Of a DNA stretch of 64,000 bases, positions 1 to 7,891 are shown one piece after another. Both the position numbers and the translations under genes were made by a program. Under the pieces are notes generated by a model that ran no database searches, was not told the DNA's origin, and was given only the letters and a program-made list of their open reading frames with translations. This DNA is from JABDLO01 sp041749255 (GTDB lineage Bacteria; Bacteroidota; Bacteroidia; Chitinophagales; Saprospiraceae): assembly GCA_041749255.1 (NCBI GenBank), contig JBGTBR010000008.1, forward strand, positions 1-64,000. The letters run 5' to 3'. Numbering within the stretch: position 1 is the first letter of the stretch; each line of letters opens with the position of its first letter.

Positions 1-123
1 AAAATTATTCCTGTTCTTTTTTTAACTTTGCTCATGCTTTTTTTTTGAGCAAATATATAAATTATCTGTAAAGTATTTCTTATCAGTGGTTTATAATTTG
101 CTCTTTTTTAATATATTATGTTT

Positions 124-504
124 TTACGCTGAATTGCTGCATTTTGCGTCATTTTCTAATACATCTTTGTGTCTATACCTTGCTATTCTTTCTATCAAAT
201 CGTTGGGCAGAGGTTTATCATAAGTAAATTGAATGGTGTCTTTACCGGTTTTATATGTAGATAATTCATTTTTAAAAGGTTCTAATGAGGGCCCTGTGGG
301 TATAAATGTTATGTGATTTTTGAATGCGGCATATGAAAACAAAATCCGCTTTTCAATAAAAACGGGTTGTCCCCATTTCAATTCTTCAGTCGCGTTTGGT
401 GCAACTTTTTTCAACATTGAACGAATTTCATTTAACTTTTCCTGAGCATAGTCAGGAGAAGCGTTTATGTACGCTTCGACGGTGGTTGGTTTATTATCTG
501 ACAT
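124..504 (-). CDS. DUF1801 (YdhG-like) domain protein
   Basis: A small cytosolic protein of about 126 residues that matches the DUF1801/YdhG-like fold family by its overall pattern. It has an N-terminal helix running into 'APNATEELKWGQPVF', a central beta segment 'ILFSYAAFKNHITFIPTGP', and a C-terminal 'KDTIQFTYDKPLP' strand followed by a basic helix. Family members are iron-chaperone/frataxin-like in fold and mostly uncharacterised; no catalytic residues are evident. The ATG at 504 is preferred over an upstream TTG at 528, because it begins the conserved part. There is no signal peptide. It stands alone, upstream of a block of palindromic repeats. The exact function is unknown. Confidence 0.75.
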   Translation of the reverse strand: MSDNKPTTVEAYINASPDYAQEKLNEIRSMLKKVAPNATEELKWGQPVFIEKRILFSYAAFKNHITFIPTGPSLEPFKNELSTYKTGKDTIQFTYDKPLPNDLIERIARYRHKDVLENDAKCSNSA

Positions 505-582
505 ATTTGATGTAATTCGTTGTGTCAACTACAATTTCTGCCATTTCGCTTTTCATGTTCATTGAGGAAGCCGGAAATACTA

Positions 583-645
583 AATCTGTGCTTATCTGCG
601 TACTCAGCGGGAATATATCTCCACCAAATATCGCTGAATTTATTA
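583..645. repeat. ATCTGCG-type palindromic repeat, copy A
   Basis: The stretch contains the arm AATCTGTGCTTATCTGCG followed by a CAGCGGGA block, a short spacer, and a degenerate return arm AATATCGCTGAATTT. It is the same imperfect inverted-repeat design as the copies at 672-742 and 1131-1194, though more decayed. It can fold into a hairpin. Confidence 0.6.
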
Positions 646-671
646 TTTCACAACCCATTTTGTGTCATTTT
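646..671 (-). other. vestigial GxxExxY junction between repeats
   Basis: Between repeat copies A and B lies a 26-base segment. Its left part, CAACCCATTT, matches the 3' end of the GxxExxY genes (seen at 755-764 and 4074-4083). Its right part, GTCATTT next to ATATCTGCG, matches their 5' end plus the repeat beginning. It looks like a GxxExxY unit whose interior has been deleted. The matching segments are short, so this remains an inference. Confidence 0.35.
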
Positions 672-742
672 ATATCTGCGATTATCTGAGCAATCAGTGG
701 TAATAATTCTCCCGCAGATCTCGCTGATTTTCGCAGATAATA
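672..742. repeat. ATCTGCG-type palindromic repeat, copy B
   Basis: Left arm ATATCTGCGATTATCTGAG, then CAATCAGTGG. The right arm CCCGCAGATC-TCGCTGATTTTCGCAGATAAT is close to the reverse complement of the left arm. It sits directly after the stop codon of the GxxExxY pseudogene at 750-1127 (minus strand). Confidence 0.65.
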
Positions 743-749
743 TTTTAAT

Positions 750-1127
750 TTACAACCCATTTACTTTTCTAAACATTGATTTATGTATTTCAGCACAATT
801 AAAGTTTACCAATATGCCAAGTTTTAAACCGGATAATTTTAAATATGTCAATACTTGTTTATGATGCACTTCTGCGAGATTTTCTACTGACTTTATTTCT
901 ATGATTACTTTGTTTTCAACCAATAAATCAATGCGATATCCTATATTCATTTTAATGTCTTCATATACTAAAGGCAAAGAAACTTGTGCTTTTACTTCTA
1001 ACCCATCATTTTTGAGTTCATGCAATAATACAGCTTCATAGGCAGATTCAAGCAACCCTGGCCCAAGGGCAATGAACACTTAAAAAATAGCTCCTCTGAT
1101 TATATATGATATTTCGTTTTCTGTCAT
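750..1127 (-). pseudogene. GxxExxY protein gene broken by a nonsense codon
   Basis: Read on the minus strand from ATG at 1127, the gene gives MTENEISYIIRGAIF and then a TAA stop at 1082-1080, where the intact copy at 4070-4447 has a lysine AAA codon. After the stop the frame stays open to 750 and matches the intact copy at about 93% of residues, including the signature GLLESAY (GxxExxY). It also keeps the PD-(D/E)XK-type residues 'RID...IIEIK'. The family (PDDEXK_3-like) is widespread and uncharacterised. The single stop suggests recent inactivation; restart at the GTG at 1079 would give a 109-residue protein lacking the first helix. Palindromic repeats lie on both sides. Confidence 0.8.
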
Positions 1128-1130
1128 TAA

Positions 1131-1194
1131 ATATCTGCGCTTATCTGCGTAATCAGCGGGAATAATTCTCCCGTAAATACCGCGGAGTTTATTG
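1131..1194. repeat. ATCTGCG-type palindromic repeat, copy C
   Basis: ATATCTGCGCTTATCTGCG then TAATCAGCGGGAATAATTC, and a right arm CCCGTAAATACCGCGGAG that is more diverged. It lies 3 bases upstream of the ATG of the GxxExxY pseudogene. It is the counterpart of the repeat at 4449-4486, which flanks the intact copy. Confidence 0.65.
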
Positions 1195-1252
1195 TTTTAT
1201 ACAAATTCAGACATACATAAACTGACAATTTGTTCAGTTATTTTTTGAATAA

Positions 1253-2998
1253 TTATCTGTTTGTTCCATTTATCCATACCGGGATTCCAATAAAACTGTC
1301 ACTAAACCATTTGATTTGCATCGGTTCTCCGGCATCATCAATGGTTTCATCGGCAGGATTCTTTCCTGAACCGTAATTCATTATTTCAAAAGGGTGTTTG
1401 TTCACATTGGCCACGATCACGAACCGGCTGCCTTTGTTTATAAGTTTGCTGACTATATGAGAGGCGTTTAAAGGAATCTGCTCTTTTTGGTTTGGTGTCA
1501 ATGGTTTTCTGTGACCATTGTCTTTTGCATAACTGGCTCGTCCCAGATATCTGGACAGTAAAAAATACTTACCATCTGAGGTCTGCTCATAGAATGAAAT
1601 GGAAATATCCAAATCCCTTTTATTGGTTTCCAACAAAAGTTGCCCTGTAAAGGCCCCATTAATGATTATTTCTTTTTCAAATACATCTGAGGAAAAAACA
1701 ACCCCATTACTGGCATCGAGACTGTCAGTAATCAGGGAGGGATGGAAGTAATTGTTCATACTTTCACGGTCTGTAAAATCTATAGTTTGTAGCTGATATG
1801 ATGGGCTTTCAGGCTTTGCTTCCGTAAGCTTTTTGTTATTGAGGTACAATTGCAACGTTTGATTGCTCATTGCCTGCAAAGTGGGTTCGTGTCTCCATGT
1901 ATTTGTTCCCATAACCTGAAAGTTGACTTTGTCTTTGAGCAATTCGGGTTTTGGACCCTCTTTAAGAATCCAATCCAACCAATCATACGCCAAATTTCTC
2001 ATACTTACGATTGCCACCGAATCAATGTCATATCCCCTATAATTGGGCGAGGGATTAGCTTGTCCTCCCCAATGGTCGTAAGGGCCTATTACTAAATAAT
2101 GTTCCGCTTTTGGGTTGTGCTTGTTTTGTAATTTGAAATATTCAACTGCTGAGATTTGTGGGCCATCAAAGTAACCGGTGGTAGTTAAAACCGGAATATT
2201 GATTTTGGCGTATTCTTCAGCAGTTGGAACCAATGATTTCCAATATTCATCATAAGAGGGGTGTTGCAGCCATTTTCGAAAATGTGGATTTGGATGACCT
2301 AATACGCTATCCATTTTCGAGTAGGCGTAGCCTTTTTCAAACCATTCCCATAAAAATGAACCAGGAATCGGGTCTTTACCCAGAATTTGGGTATGTGCCC
2401 AATTCAATTCAAAGCCCAACTGAACATTGTTTTGCATTGGAAAATCAAACCCAGGCATGACGGCAACTTGTGGCACTATGGTCTTGAGTGCAGGATGGAC
2501 ATTTTTCACCATTGCCCATTGTGAAAATCCTGTATAACTTCCTCCATACATTCCCACTTTTCCGTTGCACCATTCCTGCTTACTGATCCAGGCAATGATA
2601 TCGTAAATGTCCGATTGTTCATTTTCATAAGGCACATAATGTTGTAAATCTGTGCGAATACCACGGGAATAAGCAACTATACCGATATAGTCCCTGTCAG
2701 CCGAGAGCTTGGCAAAAAAGGCATCTCCTGGACCCTGGTGATATGTTGTATAAAATAGTACTACGGGCAAAGGTCGTGTATTGGCTTTCTTTTGAACGAT
2801 GATTGCAGAAAGGGGTATCCCGCTACTTGTCGGAATTAATACGCTGTCTTGAATGGAATAAATACTATCGGGCGCACTATTTTGTTGAGCTGTGGCAATT
2901 TGAAATGGAATTACTACGGTTAGAAAAAGAGATGTAAGCACATTGAAAAAAACCTTTGAAACGTCTCTTATCATCCTCGGTGATTGGTTTTTAATCAT
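1253..2998 (-). CDS. CocE/NonD family secreted hydrolase
   Basis: A 581-residue alpha/beta hydrolase of the CocE/NonD (X-Pro dipeptidyl-peptidase S15-like) family. Residues 1-40 form a signal peptide (hydrophobic 'VLTSLFLTVVIPFQIA', then 'TAQQ'), so it acts in the periplasm or outside. The nucleophile is Ser154 in 'YGGSYTGFSQ'. Asp278 in 'TTGYFDGP' and His309 in 'GPYDHWGG' complete the likely triad. The C-terminal part (about 400-581) is the jelly-roll domain of the family, ending 'PVWINGTNR'. Members hydrolyse amide or ester bonds such as proline-terminated peptides or acyl esters; the substrate here cannot be told. It stands alone between a repeat block and a broken beta-barrel gene. Family call is strong, substrate unknown. 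Confidence 0.88.
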   Translation of the reverse strand: MIKNQSPRMIRDVSKVFFNVLTSLFLTVVIPFQIATAQQNSAPDSIYSIQDSVLIPTSSGIPLSAIIVQKKANTRPLPVVLFYTTYHQGPGDAFFAKLSADRDYIGIVAYSRGIRTDLQHYVPYENEQSDIYDIIAWISKQEWCNGKVGMYGGSYTGFSQWAMVKNVHPALKTIVPQVAVMPGFDFPMQNNVQLGFELNWAHTQILGKDPIPGSFLWEWFEKGYAYSKMDSVLGHPNPHFRKWLQHPSYDEYWKSLVPTAEEYAKINIPVLTTTGYFDGPQISAVEYFKLQNKHNPKAEHYLVIGPYDHWGGQANPSPNYRGYDIDSVAIVSMRNLAYDWLDWILKEGPKPELLKDKVNFQVMGTNTWRHEPTLQAMSNQTLQLYLNNKKLTEAKPESPSYQLQTIDFTDRESMNNYFHPSLITDSLDASNGVVFSSDVFEKEIIINGAFTGQLLLETNKRDLDISISFYEQTSDGKYFLLSRYLGRASYAKDNGHRKPLTPNQKEQIPLNASHIVSKLINKGSRFVIVANVNKHPFEIMNYGSGKNPADETIDDAGEPMQIKWFSDSFIGIPVWINGTNR

Positions 2999-3154
2999 TT
3001 TTACAGAAATAGGGTTGGATTGAATTTAGTTATTTTTATTTATGTCATTAGTCCAGGCACAAAAATACATTTTAAGTTAATAGCTACTAATTCCAATTTA
3101 GGTTCTGTATGTTACCTGTAAGATTGATTTAACCTTAAGTTTTAATTCAACCAT

Positions 3155-3819
3155 TCAAAATCGCAATCCTGCAGAAAAACCTATAGAAAACGGTCTATAT
3201 CCGAAAGCAGGTTGAATGGAACTGATCGGGCTTACTGCTTCGCCAGTATCATAATCCATGAACGCCAACCGGATCTGGGGTCCTGCAACCAAAGTAAGGG
3301 ATCCTGAGAGTTGGTATTGTAGTCCGGCACTTATCATTCCACTCATGGCGATTTTTCTAAAATTGTATTCCAATATTTCCGCCACACGCATATCGTGCCT
3401 TTTGTTATTGGCGATCAAGATTTCAGGGATAATCCCGGCCTCGACAAATCCACTCAATCTTTTCTTTCTGTTTAAGGTATTGAAAGAAAATAAAAAAGTT
3501 GCCGTTGGATTTGCCATTTCCATATTTGCTCTGAATTGGGATTATTGAAACTAAAATCCTGCAAATAACCTTTGTCAGAAAAGGAAAGACCATACCTGAA
3601 AGCAATCCTGCCTTTAAGAGGACTTAATCGGGTCACAGCAATGTAGAAAGTGTTTTTCTCACTGTTGTTAATGCTGATATCCGACTGCAAACTATAAACA
3701 TCACCATGAGTCATATAATCATAGGATGCTTTTACTTGCCATTTAGATCTGTGATCCTGTGTCCATGCATATCCTGAAAGTAGAAGGGTCAAAAAAATGG
3801 TAGCCAATGACTTTTTCAT
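3155..3819 (-). pseudogene. frameshifted outer-membrane beta-barrel protein
   Basis: The first part, from ATG 3819, starts with a signal peptide (MKKSLATIFLTLLLSGYAWTQ) and alternating strands. It runs into a wrong frame near 3525. The remaining barrel strands lie in another frame down to 3155 and end 'SIGFSAGLRF', a typical barrel C-terminus with a final aromatic. Joining them at '...NNPNSE' / 'ANMEMANPTATF' restores about 221 residues. A single missing base near GAG-CAAAT explains the shift. It resembles small PorT/OmpW-like barrels, but no family is certain. It could be a pseudogene or a sequencing error. Confidence 0.6.
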
Positions 3820-4036
3820 ATCGAAAGTATTTTTTTGATAAAATCCATTTCTGTTATAGACTTTATTTTATGCCATGATGGTTAGTTTTCATCCCTCAAA
3901 CAGAAGTAAGCAACTGTTTTTCTTCAATGCCTCATATGATTCCTGAACCATGGTTTTGACCGGCCATATTGGGAGTATAACTCTCGGCAAAACATCATTG
4001 AAAAAAAATGTGTAAGAAACCATGCGAAAAAAATTT

Positions 4037-4069
4037 GCCCGCAGATATCGCTGATTTTCGCTGATTATT
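4037..4069. repeat. ATCTGCG-type palindromic repeat, copy D
   Basis: GCCCGCAGATATCGCTGATT followed by TTCGCTGATTAT. This is the right-arm type of copy B, and it lies immediately after the stop codon of the intact GxxExxY gene (minus strand). Confidence 0.6.
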
Positions 4070-4447
4070 TTATAACCCATTTACTTTTCTAAAAATGGAA
4101 TTATGAATTTCTGAACAATTGAAGTTTACCAATATGCCAAGTTTTAAACCTGATAATTTTAAATAAGTTAATACTTGTTTATGGTGTACTTCTGCCAGGT
4201 TTTCTACCGACTTTATTTCTATGATTACTTTGTTTTCAACAATTAGATCAATGCGATATCCTATATCCATTTTAATGTCTTCATATACTAAAGGCAAAGA
4301 AACTTGTGCCTTAACTTCTAACCCTTCATTTTTGAGCTTATGCAATAATACAGCTTCATAAGCAGATTCAAGCAACCCTGGTCCAAGAGCATTGAACACT
4401 TTAAAAATAGCTCCTCTGATTATATATGATATTTCGTTTTCTGTCAT
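4070..4447 (-). CDS. GxxExxY protein (PD-(D/E)XK-like)
   Basis: An intact 125-residue member of the GxxExxY family. The naming motif is 'GLLESAY' at residues 24-30. A PD-(D/E)XK-nuclease-like core follows: 'YRIDLIVENKVIIEIKSVE' carries the Asp and the E-x-K pair. There is no signal peptide or membrane segment. The family belongs to the PDDEXK_3 group, with no firmly established function. A near-identical copy broken by a stop lies 3 kb away at 750-1127, and a diverged truncated relative lies directly upstream at 4461-4727. Palindromic ATCTGCG repeats abut both the stop codon and the start codon, as in the other copy. The arrangement suggests a gene-plus-repeat unit that spreads or duplicates together. 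Confidence 0.85.
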   Translation of the reverse strand: MTENEISYIIRGAIFKVFNALGPGLLESAYEAVLLHKLKNEGLEVKAQVSLPLVYEDIKMDIGYRIDLIVENKVIIEIKSVENLAEVHHKQVLTYLKLSGLKLGILVNFNCSEIHNSIFRKVNGL

Positions 4448-4448
4448 T

Positions 4449-4486
4449 TATTATCTGCGTTTATCTGCGTAATCTGCGGGAAAATT
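4449..4486. repeat. ATCTGCG-type repeat, copy E
   Basis: TTATCTGCGTTTATCTGCG then TAATCTGCGGGAAAATTT. It lies 1 base upstream of the ATG of the intact GxxExxY gene and also forms the abrupt 3' end of the neighbouring GxxExxY fragment, so it marks a junction. Confidence 0.65.
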
Positions 4487-4727
4487 TCATACAGTCAAGA
4501 TTGGTTAATGCTTTTAACTCTACATAAACCTTCCCTTCCACAACAAAATCCGCCCTTCTGGTGCCAATCGGATCCTCTAATTCTTTGTAAAAAATATCCT
4601 GCTCGATTTCCCTTGCAACATCAAGTCCTGCTTTTTTCATTTCATAAGCTAATGCTCTTTGATATATCATTTCCTGAAAACCATTGCCCAGGAAATTATG
4701 AACCTCAAAAGAAGCTCCGATTATTTT
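4461..4727 (-). pseudogene. truncated second GxxExxY gene
   Basis: On the minus strand the frame from 4727 reads 'KIIGASFEVHNFLGNGFQEM' and carries the GxxExxY motif as GFQEMIY. The nuclease-like core 'RRADFVVEGKVYVELK' follows. Homology ends after 'ALTNLD' (4494), where the sequence runs straight into ATCTGCG repeat copy E and reads nine unrelated residues to a stop. At the 5' end an in-frame TAA (4730-4728) precedes the conserved region. It is thus missing its start and its last third. It is a different subfamily from the 4070-4447 gene. Confidence 0.7.
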
Positions 4728-4926
4728 TTATGTTATGTCTTTATATTTCAATTCCTCCATATTCCGTGAAATCATCTAATCTGTTTAATCTGTGATTCAG
4801 ACAATGGTTAACTTTCACACAAAATCTTGGATAAAAATAGCAGAAAACTTTCTAAACCGGAAATGGATTGAGTCAAAACGGGACATTCCCCAGAGCATGT
4901 AATCTTTATGATACAGACGTATTTAC

Positions 4927-5733
4927 CTAAGAAAATATCTTAAGTGTCAACATAAAAAAAGTAATCAAATACAGCAAACCGACCCAGTGTATACAACGGG
5001 AATGGGCATTTACTTTATGGAGAACCCAGGCACTCAACGGCAAAATCTGAATAGCGTGTAATCCCAGGGCGTGAAGTATTCTTATGTCTCCGTTTTTTAA
5101 TTTCCATCCAGTGGCAGGCATCGCTGAAGCCAGGTTTTGTTGTGCAGTTGGCCACCCATATCTGATCATCAAATATCCGGCAAAATTTCCAAGCAAAAAA
5201 AGAATCATACCCCAGATGATTGCCGATCTATACTTGCCCCCTCCCCGGTCGAAAAAGGAAAAGAGAATAAAATGTATTCCCAATAAAATGGCATTTAACC
5301 CGATGGCGCCACCCATGATGGAAAAAATTGCTGCATTTAAAGGAGTAGAAACATTAAAATGCGAAGGGATGCCCCTGGCTGCCTGCAAAAAAATAAGAGT
5401 TATTTCGATAATCATACATATAGACATCAGCCCATTGATGACGGCAACCCAATTCTTCCGGTTAAGATATAAATGGGAAATCCACGCATAGGTCCATGTA
5501 AAGATTAAAATGGAAATGGCAAAACGCATGGGTTTCAACCAGACACTTTCATTGTAAACTATTCTTGTGTCTATTGTGGATAATGTGAGAAAAATAAAAA
5601 ATAAAACGAGATGTAATAATCCGGTAAGAAATAATACCCGGCTTCCGGCGTATAGCGATTGAATGAAGCTTTTCATCATCTCACGACTTTTTTGCATACT
5701 CTTTAAGTTCAAAAGAAGCCTTTGAAAACCCAT
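4927..5733 (-). CDS. multi-pass inner-membrane protein, unknown function
   Basis: A 268-residue integral membrane protein with about seven hydrophobic segments, for example 'VLFLTGLLHLVLFFIFLTL', 'PMRFAISILIFTWTYAWI', 'GLMSICMIIEITLIFLQ' and a final 'WVGLLYLITFFMLTLKIF'. Conserved-looking polar features inside the membrane region are 'NESVWLKPMRFA' and 'DIRILHALGLHAIQILP', the latter with two histidines that could bind a cofactor. I do not recognise a named family. The ATGATG at 5679-5674 is an equally good start (250 residues) and would begin 1 base after the stop of a possible 36-residue ORF upstream. No operon partner is evident downstream. Confidence 0.65.
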   Translation of the reverse strand: MGFQRLLLNLKSMQKSREMMKSFIQSLYAGSRVLFLTGLLHLVLFFIFLTLSTIDTRIVYNESVWLKPMRFAISILIFTWTYAWISHLYLNRKNWVAVINGLMSICMIIEITLIFLQAARGIPSHFNVSTPLNAAIFSIMGGAIGLNAILLGIHFILFSFFDRGGGKYRSAIIWGMILFLLGNFAGYLMIRYGWPTAQQNLASAMPATGWKLKNGDIRILHALGLHAIQILPLSAWVLHKVNAHSRCIHWVGLLYLITFFMLTLKIFS

Positions 5734-5791
5734 AGGCCCAATAAAGTAAAAGGGTGAAAAGGAATAAACTAAAACAGTATAAAGGAATCAT
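5681..5791 (-). CDS. possible 36-residue single-pass membrane peptide
   Basis: Minus-strand ATG at 5791 opens a 36-residue frame. It has one hydrophobic segment (MIPLYCFSLFLFTLLLYWAY) and a charged tail ending 'ELKEYAKKS'. Its TGA (5683-5681) is followed after one base by the ATGATG that probably starts the larger membrane protein, a coupling-like layout. Small accessory membrane peptides are often placed this way. The frame is open further upstream without an earlier ATG and no family match can be claimed, so it may be chance. Confidence 0.3.
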   Translation of the reverse strand: MIPLYCFSLFLFTLLLYWAYGFSKASFELKEYAKKS

Positions 5792-5837
5792 ACATGACCC
5801 ATTTTGAGAATGATTAATGGGCCAAAAGTAAATCCAA

Positions 5838-5937
5838 TGGGATTCGCCGTCGTCCGCTGAAATATAGCCGGACTTCTTTTTAAAATTGTTTTTGAAATCA
5901 GCAGGGGTGGAGCGGGAGTGTCTTTAAAAAAATGTTT
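5838..5937 (-). pseudogene. relic of an AraC-type C-terminus
   Basis: Reading the minus strand gives KHFFKDTPAP in one frame and, after a shift, 'DFKNNFKKKSGYISADDG' in another. Together these match the end of AraC-family HTH proteins. The stretch TAGCCGGACTTCTTTTTA at 5866-5883 differs by one base from the equivalent stretch of the intact AraC gene ending at 18381 (tail 'YKKKSGYMSTDAG'). No helix-turn-helix remains upstream. It appears to be a scrap of a lost regulator. Confidence 0.35.
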
Positions 5938-6028
5938 TAGAAGTTGATTTTGAGCCAAATCCACTCGTAAGCCATGTATTTATCAAACTCCCTTTCAGAT
6001 TAAAGGTGTCTTTAGGGATGTTCAGACA

Positions 6029-7759
6029 TTATTTACTCTTTTCAATCCATCCTTCCACTTTTTCCCGGAGCATCGCCAAAGGAATGGTGCCATCTTCCAG
6101 CACAAGATCATGAAAAACCTTTATGTCAAATGCCTCTCCAAGTGCCTGTTCGGCTTCACTGCGAAGAGCTATAATTTCAAGGGCTCCCACCATGTAAGAA
6201 GTAGCCTGCCCGGGTGCAGCAATGTAACGATCCGTTTCTGCAATAGTCTGATTGGGTGTGAGCGTTGTGTATTGCGCCAAATAATCAATAGACTGCTGAC
6301 GGGTCCAGCCCAGGGCATGCATCCCGGAATCCACAACTAGCCGGGCTGAACGATGCGCTTCACTTGCCAGCCACCCCACACGCGATACATCTGAGGTGTA
6401 CAAACCCATTTCTTCTGCCAGTCGCTCTGTGTAAAGAGCCCAACCTTCCCCAAATCCGGAAAGGAAAAAATAACTGGTTATGGGATGAATTTCCGCTCCA
6501 GCTTGGGCAACATACATTTGAAACAGGTGTCCGGGATGGGCTTCATGAAAGGAAAGCGATTCAACAAAGGACTTTGATTGAGTTTCCGGCTGAAAGGTGT
6601 TGATGATGTATTGTCCAACACTTTTCCCGTCGCGTGATATAAAAAGGGCTTGGCCGAGGGGTGCATTTTTTTCCTGATAGGAGGGGTAGGGAACCACTTC
6701 AGCGGTCATTTCGGGAACACGCCCAAACCAGTTTGGGAGTTCAGCTTCCGCACGTTCAACTGTTTCTTCAGCCATTTGGATGATTTCTTCCCTGCTTGAA
6801 AAACGGTACTGCGGGTCATCCTTTACGATTCTCAAAACTTCAGCGGGGTCGGTTGTTCCAAAACTGCGTTCACCAATCTCACTGAGCTGTTGTTGGATTT
6901 TTGTCATCTGGTCCAGGCCCATTTGGTGAATTGCTTCAGCAGAAATAATTGAGGTTATATGAAATCGGGTGGAGGCCTTGTAGCAGGCGTCCCCGTCTGA
7001 AAGTGCATCTGTACCCACCTCAATTCTTGCATTTGAAAGGTATTCATTCTGCAGGTAGTCCCTGTATTCCGCGATTGCGGGATTGATTTCCGTTTCCACA
7101 AGTGCAGTCAGGCGATCGTGGAATTCCGGAAAATCCTGTTTGCCAAAACTTGCAAACGGGGATTCGTCAGCTGGTGAGTTGAGTAGAGCGTCCATTTGAC
7201 CAATGACGGCTTCAACACCGGTTTTTGGTGCGGTGTAGCCAAGACGAATGCCCTCCTTGAGGTTATCTATTTCAGCACGAATGTATCGTGGTAACTGGGT
7301 TAAACGTTGATACAGATTGTCGCGTTCTTCCTGAGTTTCAACCTGCAGAGATGAGAAGGCGAAGGGAAGTTCATTTTGCCATCCCGTGTAGGTCGGGCTT
7401 ACTTTCCAAAGCTCCATCTTGCAGGTTCTCACACCAATGGAAGCCTCAAGCAACTCCCGTAGAAAACCGTAAGTTATACTTTCTGGAATTCCGTTGAGTG
7501 CATCGCGGTCAATGGCATTTAGCTCATCTAAAAGTTGGTTTTCGGTGGCATACCATTGTTGCAGAGCAGTGAAGGATCGGTCGCTGAGTTTTTCCGGATG
7601 CAGATCCGGTGCTCCAACTGTAGCAGCAAGTTCTGGGAATGCAGTGAAGTATGCTTCCACATACCGGTCGGCCACGTTGTTGACTTGTTCTGCCGGTTTG
7701 GGAGGTGTTGAGCAGGCGGTAATTAGAAGGATGGATGCAAGGAGATAGAAAGTTTTCAT
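6029..7759 (-). CDS. DUF885 family lipoprotein, putative zinc peptidase
   Basis: A 576-residue exported lipoprotein: signal 'MKTFYLLASILLITAC' with the lipobox cysteine at 16. It belongs to the DUF885 family (PF05960). The hallmark motif HEAHPGH at residues 405-411 (HExxPGH) fits a metal-dependent peptidase site. A downstream acidic segment 'GFGEGWALYTERLAEEMG' has the Glu residues expected as further ligands. Members are often around 550-600 residues and are presumed periplasmic carboxypeptidase-like enzymes; the substrate is not established. It is followed on the same strand by no clear partner, and a DUF6090 remnant lies just upstream. The family call is strong and the mechanism is inferred from the motif. 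Confidence 0.85.
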   Translation of the reverse strand: MKTFYLLASILLITACSTPPKPAEQVNNVADRYVEAYFTAFPELAATVGAPDLHPEKLSDRSFTALQQWYATENQLLDELNAIDRDALNGIPESITYGFLRELLEASIGVRTCKMELWKVSPTYTGWQNELPFAFSSLQVETQEERDNLYQRLTQLPRYIRAEIDNLKEGIRLGYTAPKTGVEAVIGQMDALLNSPADESPFASFGKQDFPEFHDRLTALVETEINPAIAEYRDYLQNEYLSNARIEVGTDALSDGDACYKASTRFHITSIISAEAIHQMGLDQMTKIQQQLSEIGERSFGTTDPAEVLRIVKDDPQYRFSSREEIIQMAEETVERAEAELPNWFGRVPEMTAEVVPYPSYQEKNAPLGQALFISRDGKSVGQYIINTFQPETQSKSFVESLSFHEAHPGHLFQMYVAQAGAEIHPITSYFFLSGFGEGWALYTERLAEEMGLYTSDVSRVGWLASEAHRSARLVVDSGMHALGWTRQQSIDYLAQYTTLTPNQTIAETDRYIAAPGQATSYMVGALEIIALRSEAEQALGEAFDIKVFHDLVLEDGTIPLAMLREKVEGWIEKSK

Positions 7760-7777
7760 AATGGTTTAAGTTTGGTT

Positions 7778-7891
7778 TTAATTTATAGAATATTTTTCAA
7801 ATAGTATTTCCCCAATGGCATATAGTAAATAGCTGCGAACTTTGGATTGTTCGATGAGTTTTTGGCGAATTTTTCTGAATAAACTAATCAT
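7778..7891 (-). pseudogene. truncated tandem copy of DUF6090 gene
   Basis: A 37-residue frame starts at ATG 7891, overlapping the last codons of the full DUF6090 gene by eight bases. It reads MISLFRKIRQKLIEQ and 'SYLLYAIGEIL', almost identical to the start of its neighbour at 8588. It then departs after 'GEIL' and stops at 7778. It is the 5' stump of a second DUF6090 gene whose body has been lost; DUF6090 genes commonly occur as tandem pairs. Confidence 0.7.

Noticed and set aside
583..1194. A CRISPR array in the ATCTGCG repeat block
   Set aside because: The repeats are palindromic, unequal in length and spaced by genes rather than uniform spacers; no cas genes are in the window.
3889..4080. 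A 63-residue minus-strand frame upstream of the intact GxxExxY gene's repeat
   Set aside because: It ends in the repeat-adjacent gene end, has no motif and is mostly made from the intergenic sequence.
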